From contig PAHB01000072.1 in the NCBI GenBank assembly GCA_002704665.1, forward strand, positions 1-11,152: 11,152 nucleotides of DNA, in the 5' to 3' direction. A program made the translations under genes and the position numbers. Under the pieces are notes generated by a model. It was given only the letters and a program-made list of their open reading frames with translations. It had not been told where the DNA came from and made no database searches. How positions within the stretch are numbered: position 1 is the first letter of the stretch; every line of letters begins with the position of its first letter. This document shows positions 1-5,956 of the stretch, piece by piece. Origin of the DNA: Pseudomonadota bacterium. GTDB taxonomy: Bacteria; Pseudomonadota; Gammaproteobacteria; Burkholderiales; Eutrophovitaceae.

Positions 1-13
1 AGGGAGTTTTTTC

Positions 14-1120
14 ATGAAAAAAAGTTTAATAATTGCGGCTATTGCGGGTATCTTTGCTGTGCCCTCAGCGATGGCAGCTGAAGTCAACGGTGGTATCGCA
101 GCTGGTATCGACCGTTCAAAAGTATCAGGAAGTGCCAATTCGGCACAAAATGTCTCAGCCACAAGAATCAGTAGTGGTTACACCAATATTTCCGTTTCTC
201 ACAGCGAGGAATTTGATAACGGGATGAGCGGTGATCTGTTCATTCAGTTGCATCTTCCAATCACGACTGCTGGAGCCCCCGATTCAAGCGTTAACAACCG
301 TAATTCTTATGTTGGTATTTCAGGTGGGTTTGGATCCGTTCGTCTAGGGACAAACGAGAACGCCTACGAGCGTATGCTGTACCAGCACAGTGCGCATGAC
401 GGTGACTGGTCCTACGGTACCATTTCCATAATGGGTATAGCTCCTGCAGGGGCCGGCAATGACGCTGGATTGAGAAGCCACATTTGGGATCGTACCGATA
501 ACACTCTTATGTACTTTGGTCCTGATGGTCCATTGAAGATTGAGATGGATTATGTATTCGGCGGTTCTGGCACAACTGCCACTCGCACGCCAAGCCTCTT
601 GTCATTAGCATTAGAGTATGACATGGGTGGAGTTGGTCTATTTGCTGGATATCAAGTTGCTACGGACTGGGCTGGAAACGGCACAACTCCGACATCAGCG
701 CGTGATGACAGCGCACTGCTTTTTGGTGCCGAGTTCACGATGGGTGATTTGTCAGCTAACGTTGCGATGGAAACTTTAGAGTACAAAGATACAACCAATA
801 ATGTCAGCACCGAAAGAAGTGCATTTATGGTTAACGCTACTTATCCTTTGGCTAGTGGTAATCTTGCTCTTACTTATACCAACGCAGATGATTCGGATGA
901 ATCCAACGCTGGAACCAACACCACGACCAATGATGGTGCAACTGGCTTATACGTGGGTTACTATCATCCTATGGGTGAGAGTACTACATTGTGGGCCATG
1001 TACGGTAAAATCAAGAATGACGACGCCGGTACATACAACTTTGCTACTTGGCACGCTAGCCCAGGCGCAGCAGGTCAAGACTACACGAACTACGTATTTG
1101 GTATTAAACACGTATTCTAA
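14..1120 (+). CDS. Gram-negative general porin, outer membrane beta-barrel
   Basis: This is an outer membrane diffusion channel for small hydrophilic solutes, of the 16-stranded trimeric porin type. Residues 1-21 form a classic Sec signal peptide (MKKSL, hydrophobic core, AMA cleavage site), and the mature protein begins AEVNGG. The rest alternates polar and hydrophobic residues as in beta strands. It includes the porin-typical NRNSYVGISGGFGSVRLG segment (about residues 95-112), and it ends in GIKHVF. The terminal Phe is the usual BAM recognition signal. The length of 368 residues is normal for the family. The start is supported by AGGGAG at bases 1-6, seven bases before the ATG. A strong terminator follows the stop, so the porin is probably transcribed alone. 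The substrate cannot be read from the sequence. The family call is firm; a specific subfamily such as OmpC-like or phosphoporin is not supported. Confidence 0.93.
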   Translation: MKKSLIIAAIAGIFAVPSAMAAEVNGGIAAGIDRSKVSGSANSAQNVSATRISSGYTNISVSHSEEFDNGMSGDLFIQLHLPITTAGAPDSSVNNRNSYVGISGGFGSVRLGTNENAYERMLYQHSAHDGDWSYGTISIMGIAPAGAGNDAGLRSHIWDRTDNTLMYFGPDGPLKIEMDYVFGGSGTTATRTPSLLSLALEYDMGGVGLFAGYQVATDWAGNGTTPTSARDDSALLFGAEFTMGDLSANVAMETLEYKDTTNNVSTERSAFMVNATYPLASGNLALTYTNADDSDESNAGTNTTTNDGATGLYVGYYHPMGESTTLWAMYGKIKNDDAGTYNFATWHASPGAAGQDYTNYVFGIKHVF

Positions 1121-1140
1121 AAAAAGTTGTAAAGCTGTAA

Positions 1141-1170
1141 AAAAGGGCGTAAATTTTACGCCCTTTTTTT
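1141..1170 (+). terminator. Rho-independent terminator of the porin gene
   Basis: A GGGCGTA stem (1145-1151) pairs with TACGCCC (1157-1163) around a short AATTT loop. The stem is flanked by A4 on the left and followed by T7 (1164-1170). The A-rich left flank and T-rich right flank let it work on both strands. It ends only 22 bases before the next gene's probable start, so that gene must rely on readthrough or on a promoter inside or before the hairpin. Confidence 0.9.
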
Positions 1171-1192
1171 ATATACAAAACATGGGTAAACA

Positions 1193-1573
1193 TTGTCAAA
1201 AATCAGACTCCTTTTTTTTATAACCTTTCTTTGGATATCGCCCTCATTGGCCGATTGGTATTTAGTCTCCGAAACAGAATACGATTATTTGTATGTTGAT
1301 ACCGGCACCATAAAAATTGATGGGCAATTTCGCACTATCTGGGGACTTAGTGAACTCAAAAAGCTAAACCCCGAGACACATGCACAGTCGTCTCATCATT
1401 TAAAGGAATTTAACTGTTCAAAAAATATGGAGCGCATTTTATCCATAACAACCTATTCAGAAAAAAATGCCGAAGGGGACGCTCTTGGAAGTTTGAGTTT
1501 TGGAAATTGGAAAAAAGTAAGAGCAAACACTGCTGCCCGTGAAGTTTTGAATTTTGTTTGTAATATGCGGTAA
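1193..1573 (+). CDS. Small exported protein, surface-adhesin E-like family, copy 1
   Basis: This is a predicted periplasmic or surface protein of 126 residues. Residues 1-20 are a signal peptide (MSKIRLL, hydrophobic core, SLA cleavage site), and the mature form starts DWYLVSETE. The layout matches the surface-adhesin E-like family known from Haemophilus protein E: an N-terminal W-x-x-V-x-E-T strand, a YVDTGTIK motif (34-41), a tryptophan-containing strand (IWGLSELK, 49-56), a central Cys (C75) and a second Cys near the C-terminus (C123) that could form a disulfide. The frame opens with TTG at 1193. A TAA at 1187 excludes a longer start in this frame, and no ATG precedes the signal peptide. 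The Shine-Dalgarno is weak. An out-of-frame ATG at 1182 would join this frame if the T8 tract gained one base. Two similar genes follow. The ligand is unknown; adhesion is only the family's name-giving role. Confidence 0.72.
   Translation: MSKIRLLFFITFLWISPSLADWYLVSETEYDYLYVDTGTIKIDGQFRTIWGLSELKKLNPETHAQSSHHLKEFNCSKNMERILSITTYSEKNAEGDALGSLSFGNWKKVRANTAAREVLNFVCNMR
1212..1219 (+). repeat. T8 homopolymer in the signal-peptide region of copy 1
   Basis: Eight consecutive T lie early in the gene. Reading from the ATG at 1182 gives MGKHCQKSDS and then a stop at 1221-1223 just after the tract. With one extra T the same reading enters the gene's frame at ITFLWIS. The tract is therefore placed so that a slippage event would exchange the TTG-started and ATG-started forms. 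Phase variation is a hypothesis only. Confidence 0.5.
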
Positions 1574-1616
1574 CATATGTATCACGAGTAAAATTGGACA
1601 ATAGTTTAAGCTGCCT

Positions 1617-2045
1617 ATGAAAAATCAATTTATAGTACTTCTAACTAGCCTCTTGACCAGCTACTTATTCACCATAACTAACTCGGTTGCCAATGACTGG
1701 AAATATGTCGGGATTTCTGGGCTCTCTTACGGTGAATATAACCTTTATGTTGATATTGGCAAGTTAGAAAAACATGATAATCTAGTAGTCATGTATGAAC
1801 TTCACAGTTTTAAATTTGAACAGTTCGCCCCGCAAGGGGGATATAAATCACAAACCCAAAAGTGGGAATATGACTGCAAAAATATGTTGCTTAGAGCATT
1901 AGATAAAATCCTTTTCAGCGAGCACATGGGAAAAGGCTCAATTGTTAGTAAAAGAGAAGCTAAAACAATAGACTGGATAGGAATAAACCCCGGAGAAGCT
2001 CTGGAGGCCAAGTGGCGAGTCGCCTGTGAATTAGCCAAAGGATAG
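1617..2045 (+). CDS. Small exported protein, surface-adhesin E-like family, copy 2
   Basis: A 142-residue exported protein that shares the pattern of its neighbours. A signal peptide spans about residues 1-25 (MKNQFIVLLTS, ending SVA), and the mature start is NDWKYVGIS. A YVDIGKLEK motif (44-52) follows, then a strand MYELHSFKF, a central Cys in EYDCKN (C87) and a C-terminal Cys (C137). The paired Cys suggest one disulfide in the periplasm or on the surface. The gene starts 43 bases after copy 1 stops. The two are on the same strand with no terminator between them, so they are probably co-transcribed. No good Shine-Dalgarno precedes the ATG. Apart from the motifs the sequence has drifted far from copies 1 and 3, which suggests old duplication and divergent binding roles. 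No ligand or partner can be inferred. Confidence 0.68.
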   Translation: MKNQFIVLLTSLLTSYLFTITNSVANDWKYVGISGLSYGEYNLYVDIGKLEKHDNLVVMYELHSFKFEQFAPQGGYKSQTQKWEYDCKNMLLRALDKILFSEHMGKGSIVSKREAKTIDWIGINPGEALEAKWRVACELAKG

Positions 2046-2120
2046 ACTGACAAAATAAAGAGCTAAGCTAAGATAAACAAATGCAGATTGTTACCGTGAA
2101 ATAAAAAAATACTAAAGCTG

Positions 2121-2190
2121 GTGCTTCAAAAGCCGAATCTTATTAAGATACATAAAAAATATCTTATTTTTTCATATATTATTGAAGCAC
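2121..2190. repeat. Inverted repeat GTGCTTCAA / TTGAAGCAC enclosing an AT-rich hairpin
   Basis: The nine-base arms at 2121-2129 and 2182-2190 are perfect reverse complements 52 bases apart. Between them is a nested hairpin, AAGATA (2145-2150) with TATCTT (2160-2165). It could be a structured RNA end, a small mobile-element footprint or chance. No target-site duplication was recognised. Confidence 0.35.
2143..2172 (+). terminator. Possible weak terminator after adhesin-E-like copy 2
   Basis: AAGATA and TATCTT form a six-pair AT-rich stem with a nine-base loop. An A and then T6 (2167-2172) follow. The stem has only one G-C pair, so it would be a poor terminator by itself. Its place about 100 bases after the stop of copy 2 makes it the only candidate there. 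Confidence 0.28.
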
Positions 2191-2313
2191 TTAGGATCAT
2201 CCAAAATTATGCTACAACTTGCAATAACATCGGGATACTCTGGAAAACAATCATTACGACAGCCTGAAAAAAAAGTTAGGACTGATAGGAGGTTAGAATC
2301 TCGTAGAAAGCAT
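2172..2313 (-). pseudogene. Possible frameshifted small Cys-containing lipoprotein (relic)
   Basis: On the minus strand an ATG at 2313 reads MLSTRF and then hits TAA at 2293-2295. Skipping one base there joins a frame reading NLLSVLTFFSGC, a hydrophobic stretch ending in a lipobox-like FSGC. It continues through RNDCFPEYPDVIASC and ends with a TGA at 2172. Three further Cys follow the putative lipidated one. The composite would be about 46 residues. There is no clear Shine-Dalgarno and the fusion needs an assumed single-base insertion. The unshifted open frame reaching back to 2408 also lacks a ribosome binding site. This is a weak call. Confidence 0.2.
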
Positions 2314-2431
2314 TTGAGCGAATACAGGCCCAGAAGAAACCTGATTGCAAGAAATAAATCGATATATTTAGGTATTGTGGATCTTAATGTCTGATCACTA
2401 CCCCACATAATTTAATTCAAAGTATCAACAA

Positions 2432-2878
2432 ATGATAAATTTTTTTTTCATTCTAACCGTTTTTTTTGCACAAGACGCGCATGCAGATTGGGTGAAAATT
2501 ACTGAAACAGATACCGCAGTTCATTACGTTGATAGCAATTCTGTGAGAAAAATTGGGGATATCCGTCTGGTGTGGGAGTTACAGAATCTAAAAGTGGAAA
2601 AGCGTCCGGCTGTTTGGTGGCAAGAGAAATCTCTGCTGGAGATGATTTGGCGTCGTCCCATGGAAGTTATATTCGGCCCACCCGAAAAAAAAATCTCCTT
2701 CCGATACAGGTCGGAGTACAACTGCAAAAACTCGACTTGGCGCGTATCTTTCTATAGCTCACACTCGGGTCCTATGGCCACCGGTAAAATTTTAAAACAA
2801 GTTGAGCCGGACTATGCTTGGGCTTACGCGTCACCAAACACGCCAGCAATGAATATATTAAAGAAAGTTTGCAGATAG
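2432..2878 (+). CDS. Small exported protein, surface-adhesin E-like family, copy 3
   Basis: This is the copy that best matches the surface-adhesin E-like consensus. A short signal peptide (residues 1-18, ending AHA) precedes DWVKITET. Then come HYVDSNSVRK (31-40), the RLVWELQNLK strand (45-54), YNCKNSTWRVSFYSSHSGPM (97-115 region) and a C-terminal KKVC. C98 and C147 would form the expected disulfide. At 148 residues it is longer than copy 1, with an extra Trp-rich segment of about 20-30 residues (WWQEKSLLEMIWRRP, from 62) between the second strand and the Cys motif. The signal peptide has no Lys or Arg before its core. An in-frame TAA at 2408-2410 and the lack of another ATG leave 2432 as the start. 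The Shine-Dalgarno is poor. The gene contains T9 (2440-2448), T8 (2460-2467) and A9 (2685-2693). Binding partner unknown. Confidence 0.75.
   Translation: MINFFFILTVFFAQDAHADWVKITETDTAVHYVDSNSVRKIGDIRLVWELQNLKVEKRPAVWWQEKSLLEMIWRRPMEVIFGPPEKKISFRYRSEYNCKNSTWRVSFYSSHSGPMATGKILKQVEPDYAWAYASPNTPAMNILKKVCR
2440..2467 (+). repeat. Paired T9 and T8 homopolymers inside the copy 3 signal peptide
   Basis: T9 lies at 2440-2448 and T8 at 2460-2467, both within the first 12 codons of copy 3. A gain or loss of one base in either would truncate the exported protein. A further A9 lies at 2685-2693. AT-rich signal peptides favour Phe codons, so chance composition is a real alternative to a contingency locus. 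Confidence 0.45.
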
Positions 2879-2957
2879 ATAATAGAGATAACTTCTGCAT
2901 TTCATAGCGAACATTTGATAAGATAGTTACATGTTAGCAGCCTAGGGCTATTGTTTA

Positions 2958-3269
2958 ATGAACTTGAATCAAATAATACCACCTTTTCTCCACACGACTT
3001 TTGCCTTTTTATTTTTATTAATTGTTTGCTTGGTGACGCCAACCACGGTTTTAGCCGGATGCCGCTGTGTCTGTATCGACGGAGTAAACCAAGCTGCTTG
3101 CAGTAATGTATCTGATCATCCGCCTATTTGCCCAAGAAGAGCGTGTCCCTCTCCAAGAGTAGACCCAACGCCTCGCCGAGTCACACCAACGGGAAAGTCG
3201 GTATGTGTACCTCAAAAGTTCTATAATGTTTATACTGGGCGGTACGAAAGACGAGAAGTCTGCTACTAG
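2958..3269 (+). CDS. Small Cys-rich putative lipoprotein, unknown function
   Basis: The protein has 103 residues and matches no family of known function that I can name. The N-terminus has a hydrophobic core (residues 14-32) ending in LAGC (32-35), a perfect lipobox, so C35 is probably lipidated. Cleavage by signal peptidase I after VLA is the alternative. The mature part begins CRCVCIDG and has eight Cys in total (35, 37, 39, 48, 58, 63, 83, 102). It has a Pro/Arg-rich middle (PPICPRRACPSPR, 55-67) and a C-terminal YNVYTGRYERREVC segment. The even number and clustering of Cys suggest disulfides in the periplasm. The signal n-region lacks Lys or Arg, which is unusual. The gene follows copy 3 by 79 bases on the same strand and faces the cytochrome b561 gene tail to tail across 25 bases. 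No terminator was seen there. Confidence 0.68.
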   Translation: MNLNQIIPPFLHTTFAFLFLLIVCLVTPTTVLAGCRCVCIDGVNQAACSNVSDHPPICPRRACPSPRVDPTPRRVTPTGKSVCVPQKFYNVYTGRYERREVCY

Positions 3270-3294
3270 CGAGACCTTTGGTTACACATGAAAA

Positions 3295-3852
3295 TCAATT
3301 TTTGGGCACTACAATTCTCTCGATGACTCTATCTTTATCGATTATGCCGTGTTTCAACGCAGCTAAAATATGAAGAGTTATTATCGAAATCAAAATCCAC
3401 CCTGTAATTTGATGTATTCCCTGTAATATTTCATAAATCTCTTTGCTCTCAAATGCAAGCGGGGGGATCTTGAATAAGCCAAAATACTTTAAACCCCATT
3501 TGGTGAATTGGGTTGCAGCAAAACCTGAAAGCGGCATCAAAAAAAGACAGATATATAAAAGCAGGTGACTTATTTTCGATATCCGAACCTGCCATGTAGG
3601 TATTGATTCTGGAAGCGCTGGCGGAGGATTACGCATTCTCCACCAAATACGAATAAACATTAATATGCCAACCGTCAATCCTATCGATTTATGAAAATTA
3701 TAATATAACGACCTTTCATCAGTGCCTCTAGGAATATCGGTCATTGAAAGACCTAAGACTATCAACAAGAAAACCATTAAAGCGACTATCCAATGAAGAC
3801 CAATGGCTAAGCCTGTATAGCGATTAGTATTTTTTTCCCGTGAAATTTGCAT
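3295..3852 (-). CDS. Cytochrome b561 family di-heme membrane protein
   Basis: This is an inner-membrane b-type cytochrome of the bacterial CybB/YodB family that passes electrons to or from the quinone pool. The protein has 185 residues and four hydrophobic helices at about 16-38, 55-71, 93-112 and 147-166. Candidate axial heme ligands are H20 (GLHW), H54 (FHKS), H147 (GIHQITG) and H161 (LHI), as expected for two hemes. The RYTGLAIGLHW start and the HKSIGL motif are typical of the family. It lies 44 bases after the reductase gene on the same strand and may be the last gene of that operon. The gap is longer than the others, so an independent transcript is possible. E. coli CybB is reported as a superoxide:quinone oxidoreductase; whether that applies here is unknown. 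The start at 3852 has only a weak AGG upstream. Confidence 0.88.
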   Translation of the reverse strand: MQISREKNTNRYTGLAIGLHWIVALMVFLLIVLGLSMTDIPRGTDERSLYYNFHKSIGLTVGILMFIRIWWRMRNPPPALPESIPTWQVRISKISHLLLYICLFLMPLSGFAATQFTKWGLKYFGLFKIPPLAFESKEIYEILQGIHQITGWILISIITLHILAALKHGIIDKDRVIERIVVPKN

Positions 3853-3896
3853 GGCTGCAGGACCTTTTTTTATTTAAAACGAACGCTCTTTAAAAT

Positions 3897-4796
3897 TTAA
3901 TTAATTCGTGGAGTCTCTATTTTATTTAACTCACACCAATATTCTAATAATGCACTAAAATCCTTCTTCCCCAACGGACTTTTTTTAACGCGTCGGTATA
4001 CCCCTTCCGCTGACTCGCAGGATGGTAGCTGCAATTTAAGCTCGTTTGCCGCTTCCATTGCTAAGGCCATATCCTTATGCGCCAACTCAATAGTAAATCC
4101 CGGGGCTGTGTCGCCGCTAAAAACTTTTGTCGGAAAGGTGAATTGCATTTGCCCATTTGTTGCTGTCGTATCTGCATTAACTTGTTTTACCAAGTCTAGT
4201 TTTAGACCAAGTTTTTCAGATAGCAAAATCGCCTCTGCAGTAACCTCGGCAATGGTTAAAATTTGCATATTGTTAACAACTTTCATTCTAGTACCCATTC
4301 CTGTACCACCGCACCTAACGATAGTGGTACCCATCGCATCCAAATAAGGTTTTACATCAAGAAACATTGGCTCATCATCACATCCAACCATAAATAAGCA
4401 TTCACCTTTAATCGCGTGTACAACCTGCCGACCGACGGGAGCATCCATAAATCTAACACCATATTTTTTACAAGCCTCGGCTATTGAATCAGTTCCACTC
4501 GGTGAAACGGTACTCATATCCACAACAATTCCTCCGGCCGTCATATGGTGCAATATTCCATCTTTACCTTCTAAAACAGAATTGACTTCCTGAGTAGCTG
4601 GCAACATAGTAAACACTATATCTGCACCAGAACCCGCATCCCTCAAGTCATCAGCCGGCATGCCGCCGTGTGAAATTAAATTCTCACAACGTTCCTTCGA
4701 AAGATCATAAACCTTTAAACGGAATCCAGCTTTTATAATATTTTCTGCCATCGGCGCTCCCATAGCGCCTAAACCAATAAATGTAACTTGCTTCAT
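3897..4796 (-). CDS. Beta-hydroxyacid dehydrogenase, sulfolactaldehyde reductase (YihU)-like
   Basis: An NAD(P)-dependent short-chain hydroxyacid or aldehyde reductase of the 3-hydroxyisobutyrate dehydrogenase superfamily, 299 residues. The Rossmann motif GLGAMGAPMA lies at 8-17. The substrate loop at 118-123 reads DAPVGR instead of the DAPVSGG of 3-hydroxyisobutyrate and tartronate semialdehyde reductases. In E. coli YihU the matching Arg123 helps hold the sulfonate of sulfolactaldehyde. The catalytic Lys is K172 in KVVNN, with N175 matching YihU Asn174. YihU Ser178 appears to be replaced by I179 here. The AHKDMALA motif is at 239-246. The C-terminal half resembles YihU as I remember it (TKVFSGDTAPGF, LPSCESAEGVYRR). 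The start is well supported by GGAGG about eight bases upstream. It follows the ComE-like gene by 20 bases. Sulfolactaldehyde, sulfoacetaldehyde or isethionate are candidate substrates; a carboxylate analogue cannot be excluded. The superfamily is certain, the substrate is inference. Confidence 0.87.
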   Translation of the reverse strand: MKQVTFIGLGAMGAPMAENIIKAGFRLKVYDLSKERCENLISHGGMPADDLRDAGSGADIVFTMLPATQEVNSVLEGKDGILHHMTAGGIVVDMSTVSPSGTDSIAEACKKYGVRFMDAPVGRQVVHAIKGECLFMVGCDDEPMFLDVKPYLDAMGTTIVRCGGTGMGTRMKVVNNMQILTIAEVTAEAILLSEKLGLKLDLVKQVNADTTATNGQMQFTFPTKVFSGDTAPGFTIELAHKDMALAMEAANELKLQLPSCESAEGVYRRVKKSPLGKKDFSALLEYWCELNKIETPRIN

Positions 4797-4816
4797 GACT
4801 TTCCCTCCAGCACCAG

Positions 4817-5401
4817 TTAATTTTGATGCATTGCCAATTTGCCTAAAAGTTTTTTCCTAAATCTATTTTTAAGTTCCGTTCCGTCCCGCGGAGGTAACAC
4901 AAGATCCGCGTTTGTATCGGATATTTTTATCACACTAAACAAACAGCCATTAATTTTGTGTATGTCTTCTCTCAATAGTGAAACCTGGCCTTGCGAATGA
5001 ACAAGACGCAAGCGACAAAAACCGCAGCCCTTTGCAATGCTCACTAAATCTACACCAAAGGCTGTGTGCGTTTTTTGAGAGCCAGTTTCTCCGTACCTTT
5101 CGTTATCTAAAACTACTACAGAGAGATTCTTTGGAGTGGATACCGCTAGGGTTGCCAAAGACCCTAAACCCATAAGCATCTCACCATCACCTGTTATGAC
5201 TAAAACCGAGCGTGTAGGTTGTGCTAACGCTAATCCAAGGCCTACCGTTACAGCCCCCCCCATTCCACCCCAAAGTGGAAAATTCAAATCGTTATCACCC
5301 GCCGCAGTAATATCCCACGCGCTGGCACCAAGCCCGGCAACTACTAATAAATCACCTCTATCCTTTAATAAGGTTTTTACAACATCCCTTCGGTCTAGCA
5401 T
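4817..5401 (-). CDS. Thiamine-diphosphate decarboxylase, ComE-like (sulfopyruvate decarboxylase beta type)
   Basis: This is the cofactor-binding subunit of a two-part 2-oxo acid decarboxylase, 194 residues, close to the size of the archaeal ComE subunit. The ThDP/Mg motif begins GDG (71-73) and ends LDNERYG (98-104), with N100 as the expected metal ligand. It is followed by ETGSQKTHT (105-113), which closely matches the region after the motif in archaeal ComE. The C-terminal PPRDGTELKNRF also recalls ComE. NFPLWGGMGGAVTVGLGLA (40-58) differs from the NFYMxGSMG of classic ComE and phosphonopyruvate decarboxylase, so the substrate may differ. The gene starts 15 bases after its ComD-like partner with no clear Shine-Dalgarno, consistent with translational coupling. 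The two chains should form one active site at their interface. Sulfopyruvate to sulfoacetaldehyde is the leading guess; phosphonopyruvate or another 3-substituted pyruvate is the alternative. Confidence 0.87.
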   Translation of the reverse strand: MLDRRDVVKTLLKDRGDLLVVAGLGASAWDITAAGDNDLNFPLWGGMGGAVTVGLGLALAQPTRSVLVITGDGEMLMGLGSLATLAVSTPKNLSVVVLDNERYGETGSQKTHTAFGVDLVSIAKGCGFCRLRLVHSQGQVSLLREDIHKINGCLFSVIKISDTNADLVLPPRDGTELKNRFRKKLLGKLAMHQN

Positions 5402-5416
5402 AGGTTGCCAATCTGA

Positions 5417-5941
5417 CTAATCATTATCTTCACCAAAAGTTTTTGCACCAAGAACTCGTTGCCCAATTAGCAAAGCCGTAGGACGATAGGTGTTAAAAGC
5501 GAGTCGAATTGCACCCTCCGCCATAGGTAATACTTCATTTTCTTGATACGCCTTGAAAACTGGCACATTTATATCCTCCAAAACTTTAGCTGTCGCCTGA
5601 CCCATAGGGACCTGCCAAGGATTATACTCACTCCAGTCACCACGCATAGTGATTAGCATCGGTAGAGGAGATTGGCAAATGCTAAGCATAGACAACATAT
5701 TAATTGTATTTCCAACGCCACTCGATTGCATCAGTACAACACTTTTTTGACCCCCTAACCATGCTCCCAAAGATAATGAAACTCCCTCTTCCTCAGTGGA
5801 AAGCCGAACACAAATAAACTCTTTATCTTTCTCGCAAAGCCTAATCAGATTGGAATGACCAGCGTCGGGGACGAAAGACACTTGCCGAACTTTCTCTCTT
5901 TTTAAAACTTTATGGACTAAGTCGCTCCATTTTTTCATCAT
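5417..5941 (-). CDS. Thiamine-diphosphate decarboxylase, ComD-like (sulfopyruvate decarboxylase alpha type)
   Basis: The PYR-domain subunit of the split decarboxylase, 174 residues. The sequence carries the ComD-type landmarks in order: VPDAGHSNLI near residue 24, the TEEEG stretch (49-53) with the Glu that activates the ThDP aminopyrimidine, GAWLGGQKSVVLMQSSGVGNTIN (59-81 region), and MRGDWSEYNPWQVPMGQ (99-115). This order matches the Methanocaldococcus ComD pattern (VTREEEG, LMQNSGLGNSIN, RGD, PMGQ). It lies between the acyl-CoA dehydrogenase (15 bases upstream) and the ComE-like subunit (15 bases downstream). Two Met codons lie side by side at the start; GAGG a few bases upstream fits either. 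In archaea this enzyme makes sulfoacetaldehyde for coenzyme M; in some marine bacteria related genes serve sulfolactate breakdown. The family assignment is secure, the substrate is not. Confidence 0.87.
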   Translation of the reverse strand: MMKKWSDLVHKVLKREKVRQVSFVPDAGHSNLIRLCEKDKEFICVRLSTEEEGVSLSLGAWLGGQKSVVLMQSSGVGNTINMLSMLSICQSPLPMLITMRGDWSEYNPWQVPMGQATAKVLEDINVPVFKAYQENEVLPMAEGAIRLAFNTYRPTALLIGQRVLGAKTFGEDND

Positions 5942-5956
5942 TAGTGCCTCTAAATT

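Larger units (their letters stand above)
2046..2431. other. 386-base intergenic gap between adhesin-E-like copies 2 and 3
   Basis: This is an AT-rich gap with no convincing intact gene. It contains a 9-base inverted repeat (2121-2129 and 2182-2190) enclosing a weak AT-rich hairpin, an A8 run at 2267-2274 and a possible decayed small lipoprotein gene on the minus strand (2172-2313). A plus-strand reading frame across 2182-2394 is very basic, opens with TTG after an AT-only leader and lacks a ribosome binding site, so it was not called. Confidence 0.5.

Noticed and set aside
801..1223. Plus-strand open frame across the porin 3' end
   Set aside because: It overlaps the porin in another frame and runs through the terminator, and its translation is low-complexity and hydrophobic without family features. 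Only its last codons, from ATG 1182, matter for the T8 observation.
2182..2394. Plus-strand 70-codon frame in the intergenic gap
   Set aside because: It opens with TTG after an AT-only leader with no ribosome site. The product is highly basic with no recognisable domain, so it is more likely the complement of decayed sequence.
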